Shown here piece by piece: positions 1-7,143 of a stretch of 11,558 bases of DNA (position 1 is the first letter of the stretch; every line of letters starts with the position of its first letter). Made by a program: the position numbers and the translations under genes. The stretch is from positions 1-11,558 of the forward strand of contig JAPJPE010000033.1 in assembly GCA_030825825.1 (NCBI GenBank). The letters run 5' to 3'. The notes under the pieces are model-generated. The model had not been told where the DNA came from and made no database searches. It saw only the letters and a program-made list of their open reading frames with translations. Source of the DNA: Streptococcus sp. Lineage in GTDB: Bacteria > Bacillota > Bacilli > Lactobacillales > Streptococcaceae.

Positions 1-383
1 ACAACCTTTTCCTCTTTAATTATGTCGCTAAAACACCAAGCATTGATTTCTTAACTGGCCAAGATCTCTTCCAGATGAGTCACCAAGCCATTCTGGATCG
101 AATCGATCAATTTTTAGAAAACCAAACCGCGGTCTATCTTTCTATTGATATGGATTGCTTTGCGGTCGGTTCTGCCCCTGGTGTTAGTGCCATCCAATCA
201 CTTGGAGTCGATCCCAAACTAGCCCTCATGCTTCTCCAACACATTGCCGCTAGTGGTAAGCTAATCGGATTTGATGTCGTAGAAGTTTCTCCTCCTCATG
301 ACATTGACAACCACACTTCAAATCTTGCTGCGACCTTTATCTTTTACTTAACCCAAATATTGGCGCAACAAAAACTGAACTAA
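1..383 (+). CDS. hutG: Formimidoylglutamase, C-terminal part (5'-truncated by window)
   Basis: This is the last 126 codons of an arginase/agmatinase-superfamily enzyme. The frame is open from position 3, so the ATG at 75 is internal and not the start. The metal-binding signature SIDMD (Asp codons at 147 and 153) is followed by the glycine/proline-rich SAPGVSA segment. A later GFDVVEVSPPHD block with a downstream N-x-T is typical of the HutG/arginase fold, where aspartates bind two manganese ions. HutG hydrolyses N-formimino-glutamate to glutamate and formamide, the last step of cytoplasmic histidine degradation. The other hut genes would lie to the left, outside the window. A strong hairpin follows the stop by about 20 bases. 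Other ureohydrolases such as agmatinase are possible, but the EVSPPHD-N-T context favours HutG. Confidence 0.87.
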   Translation, partial: NLFLFNYVAKTPSIDFLTGQDLFQMSHQAILDRIDQFLENQTAVYLSIDMDCFAVGSAPGVSAIQSLGVDPKLALMLLQHIAASGKLIGFDVVEVSPPHDIDNHTSNLAATFIFYLTQILAQQKLN

Positions 384-400
384 GAACATTTCGAGTCACG

Positions 401-446
401 AAAAAAGCATAGAAACACTCATTGCTAGGGTGTCTCTATGCTTTTT
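401..446. terminator. Bidirectional intrinsic terminator between hutG and the regulator gene
   Basis: The arms GCATAGAAACAC (407-418) and GTGTCTCTATGC (430-441) pair with one mismatch across an 11-base loop. The left arm is preceded by six A and the right arm followed by five T, so either strand gives a hairpin with a U-tract. It lies 18 bases after the hutG stop and about 80 bases after the stop of the convergent minus-strand gene, and so could serve both. Confidence 0.85.
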
Positions 447-467
447 CTTCATTATCAGACGCAGTAG

Positions 468-491
468 CCTTTCCGACAAAGATCCGAAAGG
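468..491 (-). other. Small hairpin in the 3' untranslated region of the regulator gene
   Basis: CCTTTC (468-473) and GAAAGG (486-491) form a six-base inverted repeat with a 12-base loop, and the flanking GCCT/AGGC bases hint at extra outer pairing. It lies between the regulator stop and the bidirectional terminator. There is no T-run next to it, so it is unlikely to terminate by itself. Its function is unknown. Confidence 0.3.
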
Positions 492-529
492 AGGCCTGAC
501 CACTTATCCTTTCCCTATTTTTAGGCACC

Positions 530-3466
530 CTACATGTCTTTTAATTTCTTAAGAAACTGACGATCTCTGTAGGGATTCAAGTGTTGCTCTGCCACTTTCT
601 TATAGTAATTCTTCTCTTCTTTCAAGAAGATACTCAGGGCAGGATCGAGCTCTTCTCCCTTCTCCTTTTGATTAGATAAGAAAGCTAATAGATAATGAAC
701 CATCCCCTTATCCCGTGAATTAGCTGATGGATTCATCGTCCTTTCTTTTCGAGCCAGATAATCCGCAAGTTTCTCTTGATCCCCTTGCTGGCAGGCGATT
801 AAGGATTGATAAAATTCGAGCAATTCTTCCTTCCAAGGAAAACGAACACTGGATAAAATCTTCTGGGATCTGTCAAAACAGAGGCGTGCTTGAACCAAAT
901 CTCCCTTCCAATAATAGGCGATGCCCAGATCAATATCAAATACGACACGGACAGAATCAACCGCTTGATCTCCCACCAAACGCAAGACCTCTTCTAGGTG
1001 GGTGACGGCTACTTGGAAATGACCCCTAATTTGCTCTATTTCAGCGAGGTAGGCCAAAGAAGCCGCAATTTGAATGGCATACTTGGTCTGCATACTATTG
1101 GTCAAACTAAAGCAATCAATGGAGCGATACAGATGCCGGGTCGCCTGCTCCTCATCCCCAACCATCAGATGATACAAGCCTTTCAAGCGCAACTGGATCG
1201 CGATTATCTCATGATTGTTGGCTTGGATGGCATCTTCTAGAGCCAAATCTGTATAATAGGCCATCTCAGAGATATTTTCAGTTTGAATGCAATAATAAAT
1301 GATTTGCCGATACCCCTCTAAGAGGAAGTCTGACTGTTTGAGTTCCCGCGCATAGGAGATGACTTTTTGGATATCATGAATCCCCTTTTGATACTCCCCA
1401 CTTCGAATAAAATAGCGGCCTTCTAGGTACAAGTAACGCAGTTGCAAATACTTGTATTCTCTATCTCTTTGGTGCCTTGAAAATAGGTTATCTAATTCTT
1501 GGCGTAAGTGGGATAGCTCTCCCAAAATGTCCAAATGGCTATTTGTACTATCTGATAGGAGCCCCTCATCTGCCTTGGAATAAATCGGAAACAGTTCATG
1601 CTCCAGCTGAAGGATTTCTTCTAAGTAGGTCAACTCAAACGATAAGGAGCGCAAGGGATTTTGCGATTGTTTGTATTGGTAGGCAATTTCCTTATAAAAG
1701 AGAAGGTCCGTCGAATCTTCTAAGGTTTCTTCCAATTTTTGCGCAATTTGTTGGTGGAAGAGGCGCCGTCTAGCTGGCGAGAGGAGATGGTAAAAGTACA
1801 TGGCTACCAATTGCTTGCAAAATTGAACCAAGAGATCCTCCCCTTCTTCTACGATTGAGACGATCCCTCTTTCAGATAATGGCTCAACTAATTCTGTCAA
1901 AACAGGAAGCTCTGTAGCTGTTAATTCCGCCAAGATAGACAGGGAGATTGGCTTATGAAAACAAGATAAGTAGTGAAGAAGGGCCTCTTCCTCACTGCTC
2001 ATATCCCCAAGTTCCTGAGAAAGATAAGCTTGGATGATATCCGGCAAGGGCTCTAAATTTTCATTTTCTTTCCACTCTTCGATATAGCTGGACAGGAAGA
2101 ACGGACTGCCCTCACTCCATTCGACCATCTGCTCTATCACGACCGGCTCTATTGCTCCCAGTTCCCCTTTCAAGAGAGCACGACTTTCACTTGGTTCAAA
2201 ATTGGTCAACTCTAGTTGAGACAAGCGTTTCTCTACCTTCAAGCCCCCCAAGAAGTTGACGAAGAAATCTGGTAGGGGTTCTTCCGCTGTAAAAATTAGT
2301 TGGCATTTCTCCTGATTTCTTCGCTCTTCTAGTTGTTTCACTTTTTCTAGAGACACTGCATCGATCCACTGGGCATTTTCAAGAAGAATCAGGAGCGGTT
2401 TTTCTTTGCTAAGGCCTTGAAGCTGATTCCACACTGAAATGAGATCATCCTCCCCTTCCAGAAATGGAATCCCCATCTCATCTCCCAGTTTCTCTAGAGC
2501 TTGTTTGAGATCATTCCAAATACTTCCTTCGTAGCGTTGACTAGTAGCTTTTCCTTCAACCTTGATAAAGTTAAAACTGCGATTGGACATCAAGACCAAC
2601 TGTCGTAACAGACGTTTCTTACCTGTTCCAGATTGCCCTATCACGAGAAAAGGACCTACTGCTTCACCCGTCTCGACTAAGGAAAGGTATTCCTCGAGTT
2701 GTGAGAGTTCTTGTTTCCGACCAAAAAAGGAAAGTTCACGGATATTCAAGCGATTCGTCAGTTTATGAGTTCGTTTGGCTTCCAAAACGGAGTGATAAAG
2801 TTCCTCAATCGCTCGACTGGGACGCACACTGAGCTCGCGATCCAATAAATCGACAAGTTTATAATAGGTCTCGAAAAATTTTCCTAGTTGGTGATGGAAA
2901 CTATAATACTCCATCAAGAGCTGGTAGTTTTTCTCTTCAAATTCATCCAGCTCTACCAAATGATGGAGCAAGAGTTCTATACTAGGATCTCCGAAACCGA
3001 CCTTTTTAATTTTTTGATAGCAGCTTTCGACGTAAAGCTTCCTATAAGCATCCCGTTTGCGAGAAGCCCACTGATCAAAGTCTTCATCATCCTTGACATA
3101 GAAGCCCTCTAAAAAGTCTCCCCTATAAAGATCCAAGGCACTTAGTGGATCTCTTTCAAAGAGCTGGACATCCAAAGAAAGACTCAAATCAGGATTAAGA
3201 GCCAAACTGCTCCGGCTTGGAGAGACAATGATATCTCCCTCAAAGATTTTATTGGCTTGGTAAACCGTATTCCGTAAGTTTTTGCGGGCTACTTGGTTTT
3301 CCTTAGCTCCCCAAAGAATACCGGCGATTTCATCACGGTTGACCTGGCCCATAACTGCTAAGTAATAAAGTAAGGCCTCCATCTTCGAAAAAGAAAAACG
3401 AATATCTTTCTGATTGAAAACAACCTTAGGGGGTCCAAATAATTTCAGCTTAAGCTCTTTCTTCAT
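530..3466 (-). CDS. Large BTAD/SARP-like transcriptional regulator with ATPase and TPR-like domains (978 aa)
   Basis: This is a soluble multidomain protein. Residues 1-95 resemble the winged-helix head of SARP-type regulators. Residues 95-235 are helical and fit a bacterial transcriptional activation (BTAD) domain. Residues 245-470 are an AAA/STAND-type ATPase, entered by FFGRKQEL, with Walker A GQSGTGKK (277-284) and a Walker-B-like LLILLENAQW (358-367). In that motif the usual acidic pair is Glu-Asn, E363-N364. Residues 670-880 contain repeated TPR-like helix pairs. There is no signal peptide or membrane segment. The ATG at 3466 is chosen because GGAGG lies 8 bases upstream. The in-frame ATG at 3490 has no ribosome binding site and falls on the predicted transcription start. 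The gene has its own promoter and is insulated by terminators on both sides, so neighbours do not reveal its target. Unlike MalT/LAL regulators there is no C-terminal LuxR helix-turn-helix. The architecture suggests a ligand-gated ATP-binding activator, but the signal and target genes are unknown. Confidence 0.85.
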   Translation of the reverse strand: MKKELKLKLFGPPKVVFNQKDIRFSFSKMEALLYYLAVMGQVNRDEIAGILWGAKENQVARKNLRNTVYQANKIFEGDIIVSPSRSSLALNPDLSLSLDVQLFERDPLSALDLYRGDFLEGFYVKDDEDFDQWASRKRDAYRKLYVESCYQKIKKVGFGDPSIELLLHHLVELDEFEEKNYQLLMEYYSFHHQLGKFFETYYKLVDLLDRELSVRPSRAIEELYHSVLEAKRTHKLTNRLNIRELSFFGRKQELSQLEEYLSLVETGEAVGPFLVIGQSGTGKKRLLRQLVLMSNRSFNFIKVEGKATSQRYEGSIWNDLKQALEKLGDEMGIPFLEGEDDLISVWNQLQGLSKEKPLLILLENAQWIDAVSLEKVKQLEERRNQEKCQLIFTAEEPLPDFFVNFLGGLKVEKRLSQLELTNFEPSESRALLKGELGAIEPVVIEQMVEWSEGSPFFLSSYIEEWKENENLEPLPDIIQAYLSQELGDMSSEEEALLHYLSCFHKPISLSILAELTATELPVLTELVEPLSERGIVSIVEEGEDLLVQFCKQLVAMYFYHLLSPARRRLFHQQIAQKLEETLEDSTDLLFYKEIAYQYKQSQNPLRSLSFELTYLEEILQLEHELFPIYSKADEGLLSDSTNSHLDILGELSHLRQELDNLFSRHQRDREYKYLQLRYLYLEGRYFIRSGEYQKGIHDIQKVISYARELKQSDFLLEGYRQIIYYCIQTENISEMAYYTDLALEDAIQANNHEIIAIQLRLKGLYHLMVGDEEQATRHLYRSIDCFSLTNSMQTKYAIQIAASLAYLAEIEQIRGHFQVAVTHLEEVLRLVGDQAVDSVRVVFDIDLGIAYYWKGDLVQARLCFDRSQKILSSVRFPWKEELLEFYQSLIACQQGDQEKLADYLARKERTMNPSANSRDKGMVHYLLAFLSNQKEKGEELDPALSIFLKEEKNYYKKVAEQHLNPYRDRQFLKKLKDM

Positions 3467-3496
3467 TGCAAGCGCCTCCAAAAACTTCATATTAAT

Positions 3497-3525
3497 ACTA
3501 TAAAAAAAAAGTTGGTTTTTAGCAA
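3497..3525 (-). promoter_or_regulatory. Sigma-A promoter of the regulator gene
   Basis: On the minus strand, TTGCTA (3520-3525) and TATAGT (3497-3502) are separated by 17 bases that include a run of nine T. The expected transcription start is about 3490. That leaves a leader of about 24 bases with GGAGG before the ATG at 3466. Confidence 0.72.
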
Positions 3526-3536
3526 GTGATTGACCC

Positions 3537-3575
3537 GAATAAAAAGAGACTGAGAACTATTCTTTCTCAATCTCT
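3537..3575 (-). terminator. Intrinsic terminator of the metE-metF operon
   Basis: In minus-strand RNA, twelve-base arms at 3564-3575 and 3545-3556 pair fully with one U-G wobble around a 7-base loop, followed by a U-rich run (plus strand A 3541-3545). It starts about 24 bases after the metF stop and separates that operon from the promoter of the regulator gene. Confidence 0.87.
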
Positions 3576-3598
3576 ACACTTCCTGCTAAAAGTGTTGA

Positions 3599-4474
3599 TT
3601 AATTCACTTCAAAACTCGGTTGATGAGCAAATAAAGCCTTTGTTGCTTGGTAGACGTGGTAAGCGACATCTTCATTGTTCATGGTGTAAAGATGGACCCC
3701 TGCCACATCTTGAGTAACCAAATCAACGATTTGATCGACTGCATAAGCCAAGCCAGCTGCGCGAAGAGATTCTGGATCATGCTCATACTTGTCTAGAATG
3801 GCTTTAAACTTCCGTGGGATATGAACATTTTCACAAGTTTTGAGGAGACGAAGGGCCTGGTTTCTGTTAAGAATCGGCATCACTCCTGCATGAATAGGAA
3901 CATTGATCCCAGCTAAAGTACACTTATCTTGAAAATCATAGAAACGCTCATTGTCAAAGAAAAGTTGAGTGACCAAACTAGAGCACCCTGCATCTACCTT
4001 CTTTTTAAGATTTTGAATATCTGAAATTTGGTTTGGAGAATCCGGATGTCCCTCAGGATAGCAAGCACCAATCACCTCAAAATGGGGAGCTTCTGTTTTA
4101 ATAAATTCAATCAGATCCGTTGCATAACGAAAGTCTTTTAAAGGTTCCACACCAGGGATAATATCCCCACGCAGAGCCAAAATCCGATGAACTCCTACTT
4201 CATCTAACTCATGAAGAGTATCGGCCACTTTTTCCTTGCTCAAATAGACGGCTGGCAAGTGAGCAATCGTCGGAATAGACAATTCATTTTGAATGTAATT
4301 GGCTAAAGCAACCGTCGTCTCTTTGATATTGTATTTATTATTGCTAGCGGTCACACTAATAAAGTGAGGAGCTAGCTCCTGCATATTTGCCAAAGCACGT
4401 AAGAGTTTGGCATTGCCTACTTCAGGATTTGGAGGAAAAACTTCAAATGACAGAGACGGTGTGTGTTGTGACAT
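3599..4474 (-). CDS. metF: 5,10-methylenetetrahydrofolate reductase (291 aa)
   Basis: MetF reduces 5,10-methylene-THF to 5-methyl-THF with FAD and NAD(P)H in the cytoplasm, and so makes the methyl donor used by MetE. The protein is a full-length (beta/alpha)8 barrel of the MTHFR family. SFEVFPP carries the catalytic glutamate (E11, matching E. coli Glu28). LALRGD (99-104) has the conserved Asp104, and TQLFFD (169-174) and the AGVMPI segment (196-201) are typical of the family. Where the E. coli enzyme has AHLTC, this protein has AHLPAV (71-76). An AAGGA-type ribosome binding site lies about 8 bases before the ATG. The gene follows metE by 113 bases with no convincing promoter between them, so it is probably co-transcribed. 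A strong terminator follows. Confidence 0.95.
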   Translation of the reverse strand: MSQHTPSLSFEVFPPNPEVGNAKLLRALANMQELAPHFISVTASNNKYNIKETTVALANYIQNELSIPTIAHLPAVYLSKEKVADTLHELDEVGVHRILALRGDIIPGVEPLKDFRYATDLIEFIKTEAPHFEVIGACYPEGHPDSPNQISDIQNLKKKVDAGCSSLVTQLFFDNERFYDFQDKCTLAGINVPIHAGVMPILNRNQALRLLKTCENVHIPRKFKAILDKYEHDPESLRAAGLAYAVDQIVDLVTQDVAGVHLYTMNNEDVAYHVYQATKALFAHQPSFEVN

Positions 4475-4542
4475 ATTCTATCCTTTTCTTTTGTTTCTTT
4501 GATCAAGAACTCTGAGCCACTATTTCTAGGATAAGGGAACGA

Positions 4543-4580
4543 TTCGAAAACCCTCTACACGATGATAGAAGGTCCTCGAA
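4543..4580 (-). other. Intercistronic RNA hairpin between metE and metF
   Basis: Eight bases after the metE stop, minus-strand RNA can form a 15-base-pair stem (arms 4566-4580 and 4543-4557) with an 8-base loop. Three pairs are G-U wobbles and none is mismatched. On the plus strand the same three positions become A-C mismatches, so the structure suits metE-metF mRNA. No U-tract follows, so it is not a standard terminator. It could stabilise the metE 3' end, direct processing, or lower metF expression; the role is inferred. Confidence 0.65.
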
Positions 4581-4587
4581 ACATTTC

Positions 4588-6837
4588 TTACAAGTGTTCA
4601 CGCGCTTCTTTAGCAGCATTAACGAGTTTGATCAAGCTTTCTTTTGTTTCTTTAATTCCACGAGTCTTCAAACCACAGTCAGGGTTGATCCAAACTTTGC
4701 CACTTGGTACTTTTGCCAAGATTGCTTCAATAGTGTGATCGATTTCACCGTCTTGTGGGACACGTGGTGAGTGGATATCGTAAACCCCAGGTCCAACTTC
4801 TGTTTGGAAGTTTTTGGCTTTCAACTCATCCAAGATTTCAAGGTTTGAACGGCTAGCTTCAAATGAGATGACGTCTGCATCCAAGTTGTCGATAGCTGGG
4901 ATGATATCTGTAAATTCTGAGTAACACATGTGAGTGTGGATTTGTGTGTCTGGTGCAACAGTTGAGTGTACCAAACGGAAGGCTGGAATCGCCCAGTCAA
5001 GGTAGTCTTCGTACCAGTCGCTACGACGGAGTGGCAATTTTTCACGAAGAGCAGCCTCGTCGATTTGGATGATCTTCACGCCTGCAGCTTCAAGGTCAAG
5101 AACTTCATCCTTGATGGCAAGAGCGATTTGAAGAGTTGAATCCTTGATAGAGATGTCTTCACGTGGGAATGACCAGTTAAGAATTGTAACAGGTCCAGTC
5201 AACATCCCTTTAACAGGTTTGTTAGTACGGCTTTGTGCGTAGCTAGACCATTTGACAGTGATAGGGTTGAGACGAGTTACATCACCCCAGATGATTGGTG
5301 GTTTCACCCCACGCATACCGTATGATTGTACCCAACCATTCTTAGAGAAGAGGTAACCTGACAAGTTTTGACCGAAGTACTCAACCATGTCATTCCGCTC
5401 GAATTCACCGTGTACAAGTACGTCAAATCCAACTTCTTCTTGCCATTTGATCCATTCGTCGATCGTTTCAGCAAGGAAGGCATCGTATTCTTCTTGTGTC
5501 AATTCACCCTTACGGAAGGCCAAACGTTTAGCACGAACTTCCTTAGTTTGAGGGAATGAACCGATGGTAGTTGTTGGAAGTGCTGGAAGCTTGAAGGCTT
5601 CTTTTTGGATTTCTTCACGTTCTGCGAAAGCTGGCAAACGAGTGTAGTCTGCTTCTGTCAAAGCTGCGATGCGAGCATGAAGTTCAGCATTTGCTCCAAC
5701 GCGTTCTGTTGCAAAGAGTTCTTTGTTAGCAGCAAGAGCTTCTGCACCTTGACCGTTACGGATGGCATCCAAGTCACGCAATTCACCCAATTTTTCAACC
5801 GCAAAGGCGAAGTGGTTCAAAATAGCTGGTTCAAAATCTTCATTAGCAGTTGTAAATGGCACATGAAGAAGAGAGCAAGAAGTCGTCAAGACAACCTTTT
5901 CAGCTGGAACTTGATCCAAGATTTCTAAGCTCTTTTCATAGTTGTTTCGCCAGATGTTCTTCCCATTTACAATACCTGCATAAAGAGTCTTATCAGCTGG
6001 GAAGCCACCTTTCACCAATTCAAGTGTTTTCTTGCCTTCAACAAAGTCAAGACCAATACCATCAACTGGCAAGTTCACAAGGTCATTGTAGACATCACGA
6101 ACATCACCAAAGTAGGTTTGGATCAAGACTTCAAGGCCTTTCTTATCAGCCAAGAGTTTGTTGTAGAGGTCCAAGAAGAGAGCTTTTTCTTCAGCTGACA
6201 AATCTTTAACAAGAGCTGGCTCATCGAGTTGAATACGAGTCGCACCAAGCTCAGCCAATTTGGCAAAAACTTCTTGATAAGCAGCAACCAAGCTGTCTAC
6301 GAAGTCCTCAGCTTTCACACCATCTTCAAAGTCAGATAATTGAAGGAAAGTGAATGGTCCAACCACTACTGGACGAGTGTTGATCCCCAATTCTTTGGCT
6401 TCTTGGTACTCATCAAAAATCTTGTGACCAGCCAATTTCACTTCTGTCGCTTTTTCAAATTTAGGAACGATGTAATGGTAGTTGGTGTTAAACCATTTTT
6501 TCATTGGAAGGGCACGGACATCCCCTTTTTCACCTTGGTAACCACGCGCCAAAGCGAAGTATTGTTCAAGGTCTGTCAAATCCAAGTTTTGAACAGATGC
6601 AGGCACGACGTTGAAAAGGAAGGCCGCATCAAGGAAATTGTCGTAGTGTGAGAAGTCATTTGAAGGAATCTCTGAGATGCCTTGTTCTTTAACAATGTTC
6701 CAGTGTTTTGCGCGCAAGTCTTTAGCAGCTACCAAGAGCTCGTCTGCTGAGATTTCTTTTCTAAAGTATTTTTCAGTTGTAAATTTTAATTCACGGAATT
6801 CACCCAAACGTGGGAAACCGATAATTGTAGTTGACAT
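4588..6837 (-). CDS. metE: Cobalamin-independent methionine synthase (749 aa)
   Basis: MetE transfers the methyl group of 5-methyl-THF (polyglutamate form) to homocysteine, giving methionine without vitamin B12. The full two-barrel protein is present. The N-terminal half begins with IIGFPRLGEFRELKF. The C-terminal half carries the zinc ligands His636 and Cys638 (HMCYSEF), Glu660 (ISFEASR) and Cys721 (NPDCGLKTR), plus the catalytic-region His689 (YDIHSPRVP). These match E. coli MetE with a constant offset of five residues. The ATG at 6837 is preferred because GGAGG lies 7 bases upstream and MSTTIIGFPR is the usual N-terminus. An in-frame ATG at 6873 would add 12 residues, lies upstream of the predicted transcription start, and has no ribosome binding site. 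It is first in an operon with metF, from a promoter with an upstream MET-box. Confidence 0.97.
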   Translation of the reverse strand: MSTTIIGFPRLGEFRELKFTTEKYFRKEISADELLVAAKDLRAKHWNIVKEQGISEIPSNDFSHYDNFLDAAFLFNVVPASVQNLDLTDLEQYFALARGYQGEKGDVRALPMKKWFNTNYHYIVPKFEKATEVKLAGHKIFDEYQEAKELGINTRPVVVGPFTFLQLSDFEDGVKAEDFVDSLVAAYQEVFAKLAELGATRIQLDEPALVKDLSAEEKALFLDLYNKLLADKKGLEVLIQTYFGDVRDVYNDLVNLPVDGIGLDFVEGKKTLELVKGGFPADKTLYAGIVNGKNIWRNNYEKSLEILDQVPAEKVVLTTSCSLLHVPFTTANEDFEPAILNHFAFAVEKLGELRDLDAIRNGQGAEALAANKELFATERVGANAELHARIAALTEADYTRLPAFAEREEIQKEAFKLPALPTTTIGSFPQTKEVRAKRLAFRKGELTQEEYDAFLAETIDEWIKWQEEVGFDVLVHGEFERNDMVEYFGQNLSGYLFSKNGWVQSYGMRGVKPPIIWGDVTRLNPITVKWSSYAQSRTNKPVKGMLTGPVTILNWSFPREDISIKDSTLQIALAIKDEVLDLEAAGVKIIQIDEAALREKLPLRRSDWYEDYLDWAIPAFRLVHSTVAPDTQIHTHMCYSEFTDIIPAIDNLDADVISFEASRSNLEILDELKAKNFQTEVGPGVYDIHSPRVPQDGEIDHTIEAILAKVPSGKVWINPDCGLKTRGIKETKESLIKLVNAAKEAREHL

Positions 6838-6868
6838 GTTGTGTCCTCCAAAAATTCTAATTGACACT

Positions 6869-6897
6869 ATCATATCAGAAGATAGCCGTCTTGTATA
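6869..6897 (-). promoter_or_regulatory. metE promoter
   Basis: On the minus strand the -10 is TATGAT (6869-6874) and the -35 is TATACA (6892-6897), with a 17-base spacer. The -35 matches the consensus at 4 of 6 bases, as expected for an activator-dependent promoter. The predicted start near 6862 gives a leader of about 25 bases. Confidence 0.7.
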
Positions 6898-6919
6898 ATT
6901 GCTTTTACACGAATTTTGA

Positions 6920-6936
6920 TATAGCCAAAAACTATA
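6920..6936 (-). promoter_or_regulatory. MET-box, probable MtaR/MetR (LysR-family) activator site
   Basis: The minus strand reads TATAGTTTTTGGCTATA, a 17-base imperfect palindrome with TATAG/CTATA arms. It closely resembles the streptococcal MET-box consensus TATAGTTTNAAACTATA that I recall from comparative studies of methionine regulation. Its centre is about 66 bases upstream of the predicted metE start, the usual recognition-site position for LysR-type activators. The regulator gene itself is not in the window. Confidence 0.72.
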
Positions 6937-7061
6937 ACACAGATTTAATGGGCCTTGAGAGCAGAAATCAAAAGCAAAAACTAGGACTTCTTATAAATAT
7001 TTCCTATAGCCCAAGCGTCCCTGAACCATTTTTGAGCGGATTTCGCTAGAAGGACAGCCTC

Positions 7062-7103
7062 TAAAAAGCAAAGCAGGCCTTCTCTATTGAGAAAGACCTG
7101 CTT
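7062..7103 (-). terminator. Intrinsic terminator after dexB
   Basis: In minus-strand RNA, arms at 7089-7103 and 7071-7084 pair with a single bulge and a 4-base loop, followed by a U-rich stretch (plus-strand A-rich 7061-7070). It starts about 40 bases after the dexB stop and shields the metE promoter from read-through. Confidence 0.82.
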
Positions 7104-7143
7104 CTACGAGGAAGTAATTTCCTCTATTTTTTCATTTGCTTCA

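Larger units (their letters stand above)
6838..7143. other. metE-dexB intergenic region (306 bp)
   Basis: This holds the metE leader, its -10/-35 (6869-6897) and the MET-box (6920-6936), then at the other end the dexB terminator (7062-7103) and a small hairpin (GAGGAA/TTCCTC, 7108-7124). Between about 6940 and 7060 I see no gene, strong hairpin or repeat. A plus-strand reading frame from a TTG at 6861 runs through the metE promoter, lacks a ribosome binding site and is not believed. Confidence 0.7.

Noticed and set aside
75..383. A complete small gene starting at 75
   Set aside because: The same frame is open to the left edge and continues arginase-family sequence, so this ATG is internal to hutG.
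530..3466. MalT/LAL-type LuxR regulator
   Set aside because: The DNA-binding head is N-terminal and no LuxR helix-turn-helix is visible at the C-terminus.
3467..3490. N-terminal extension of the regulator from the ATG at 3490
   Set aside because: There is no ribosome binding site before it, it coincides with the predicted transcription start, and GGAGG sits correctly before the ATG at 3466.
4543..4580. The metE-metF hairpin as a terminator
   Set aside because: No U-tract follows on either strand, and metF lacks a credible promoter of its own, so complete termination would silence it.
5605..6209. Plus-strand frames of 107 and 117 codons opposite metE
   Set aside because: They are antisense to a strongly conserved gene, overlap each other in different frames, and have unnatural composition.
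6838..6873. Twelve-residue N-terminal extension of MetE from the ATG at 6873
   Set aside because: It lies upstream of the predicted transcription start and overlaps the -10. The ATG at 6837 has GGAGG and gives the usual MetE N-terminus.
6838..6937. SAM or T-box riboswitch before metE
   Set aside because: The predicted leader is only about 25 bases, too short for either; control by a MET-box fits better.
6861..7049. Plus-strand 62-codon frame in the metE-dexB gap
   Set aside because: It starts with TTG, lacks a ribosome binding site, crosses the metE promoter and MET-box, and encodes nothing recognisable.
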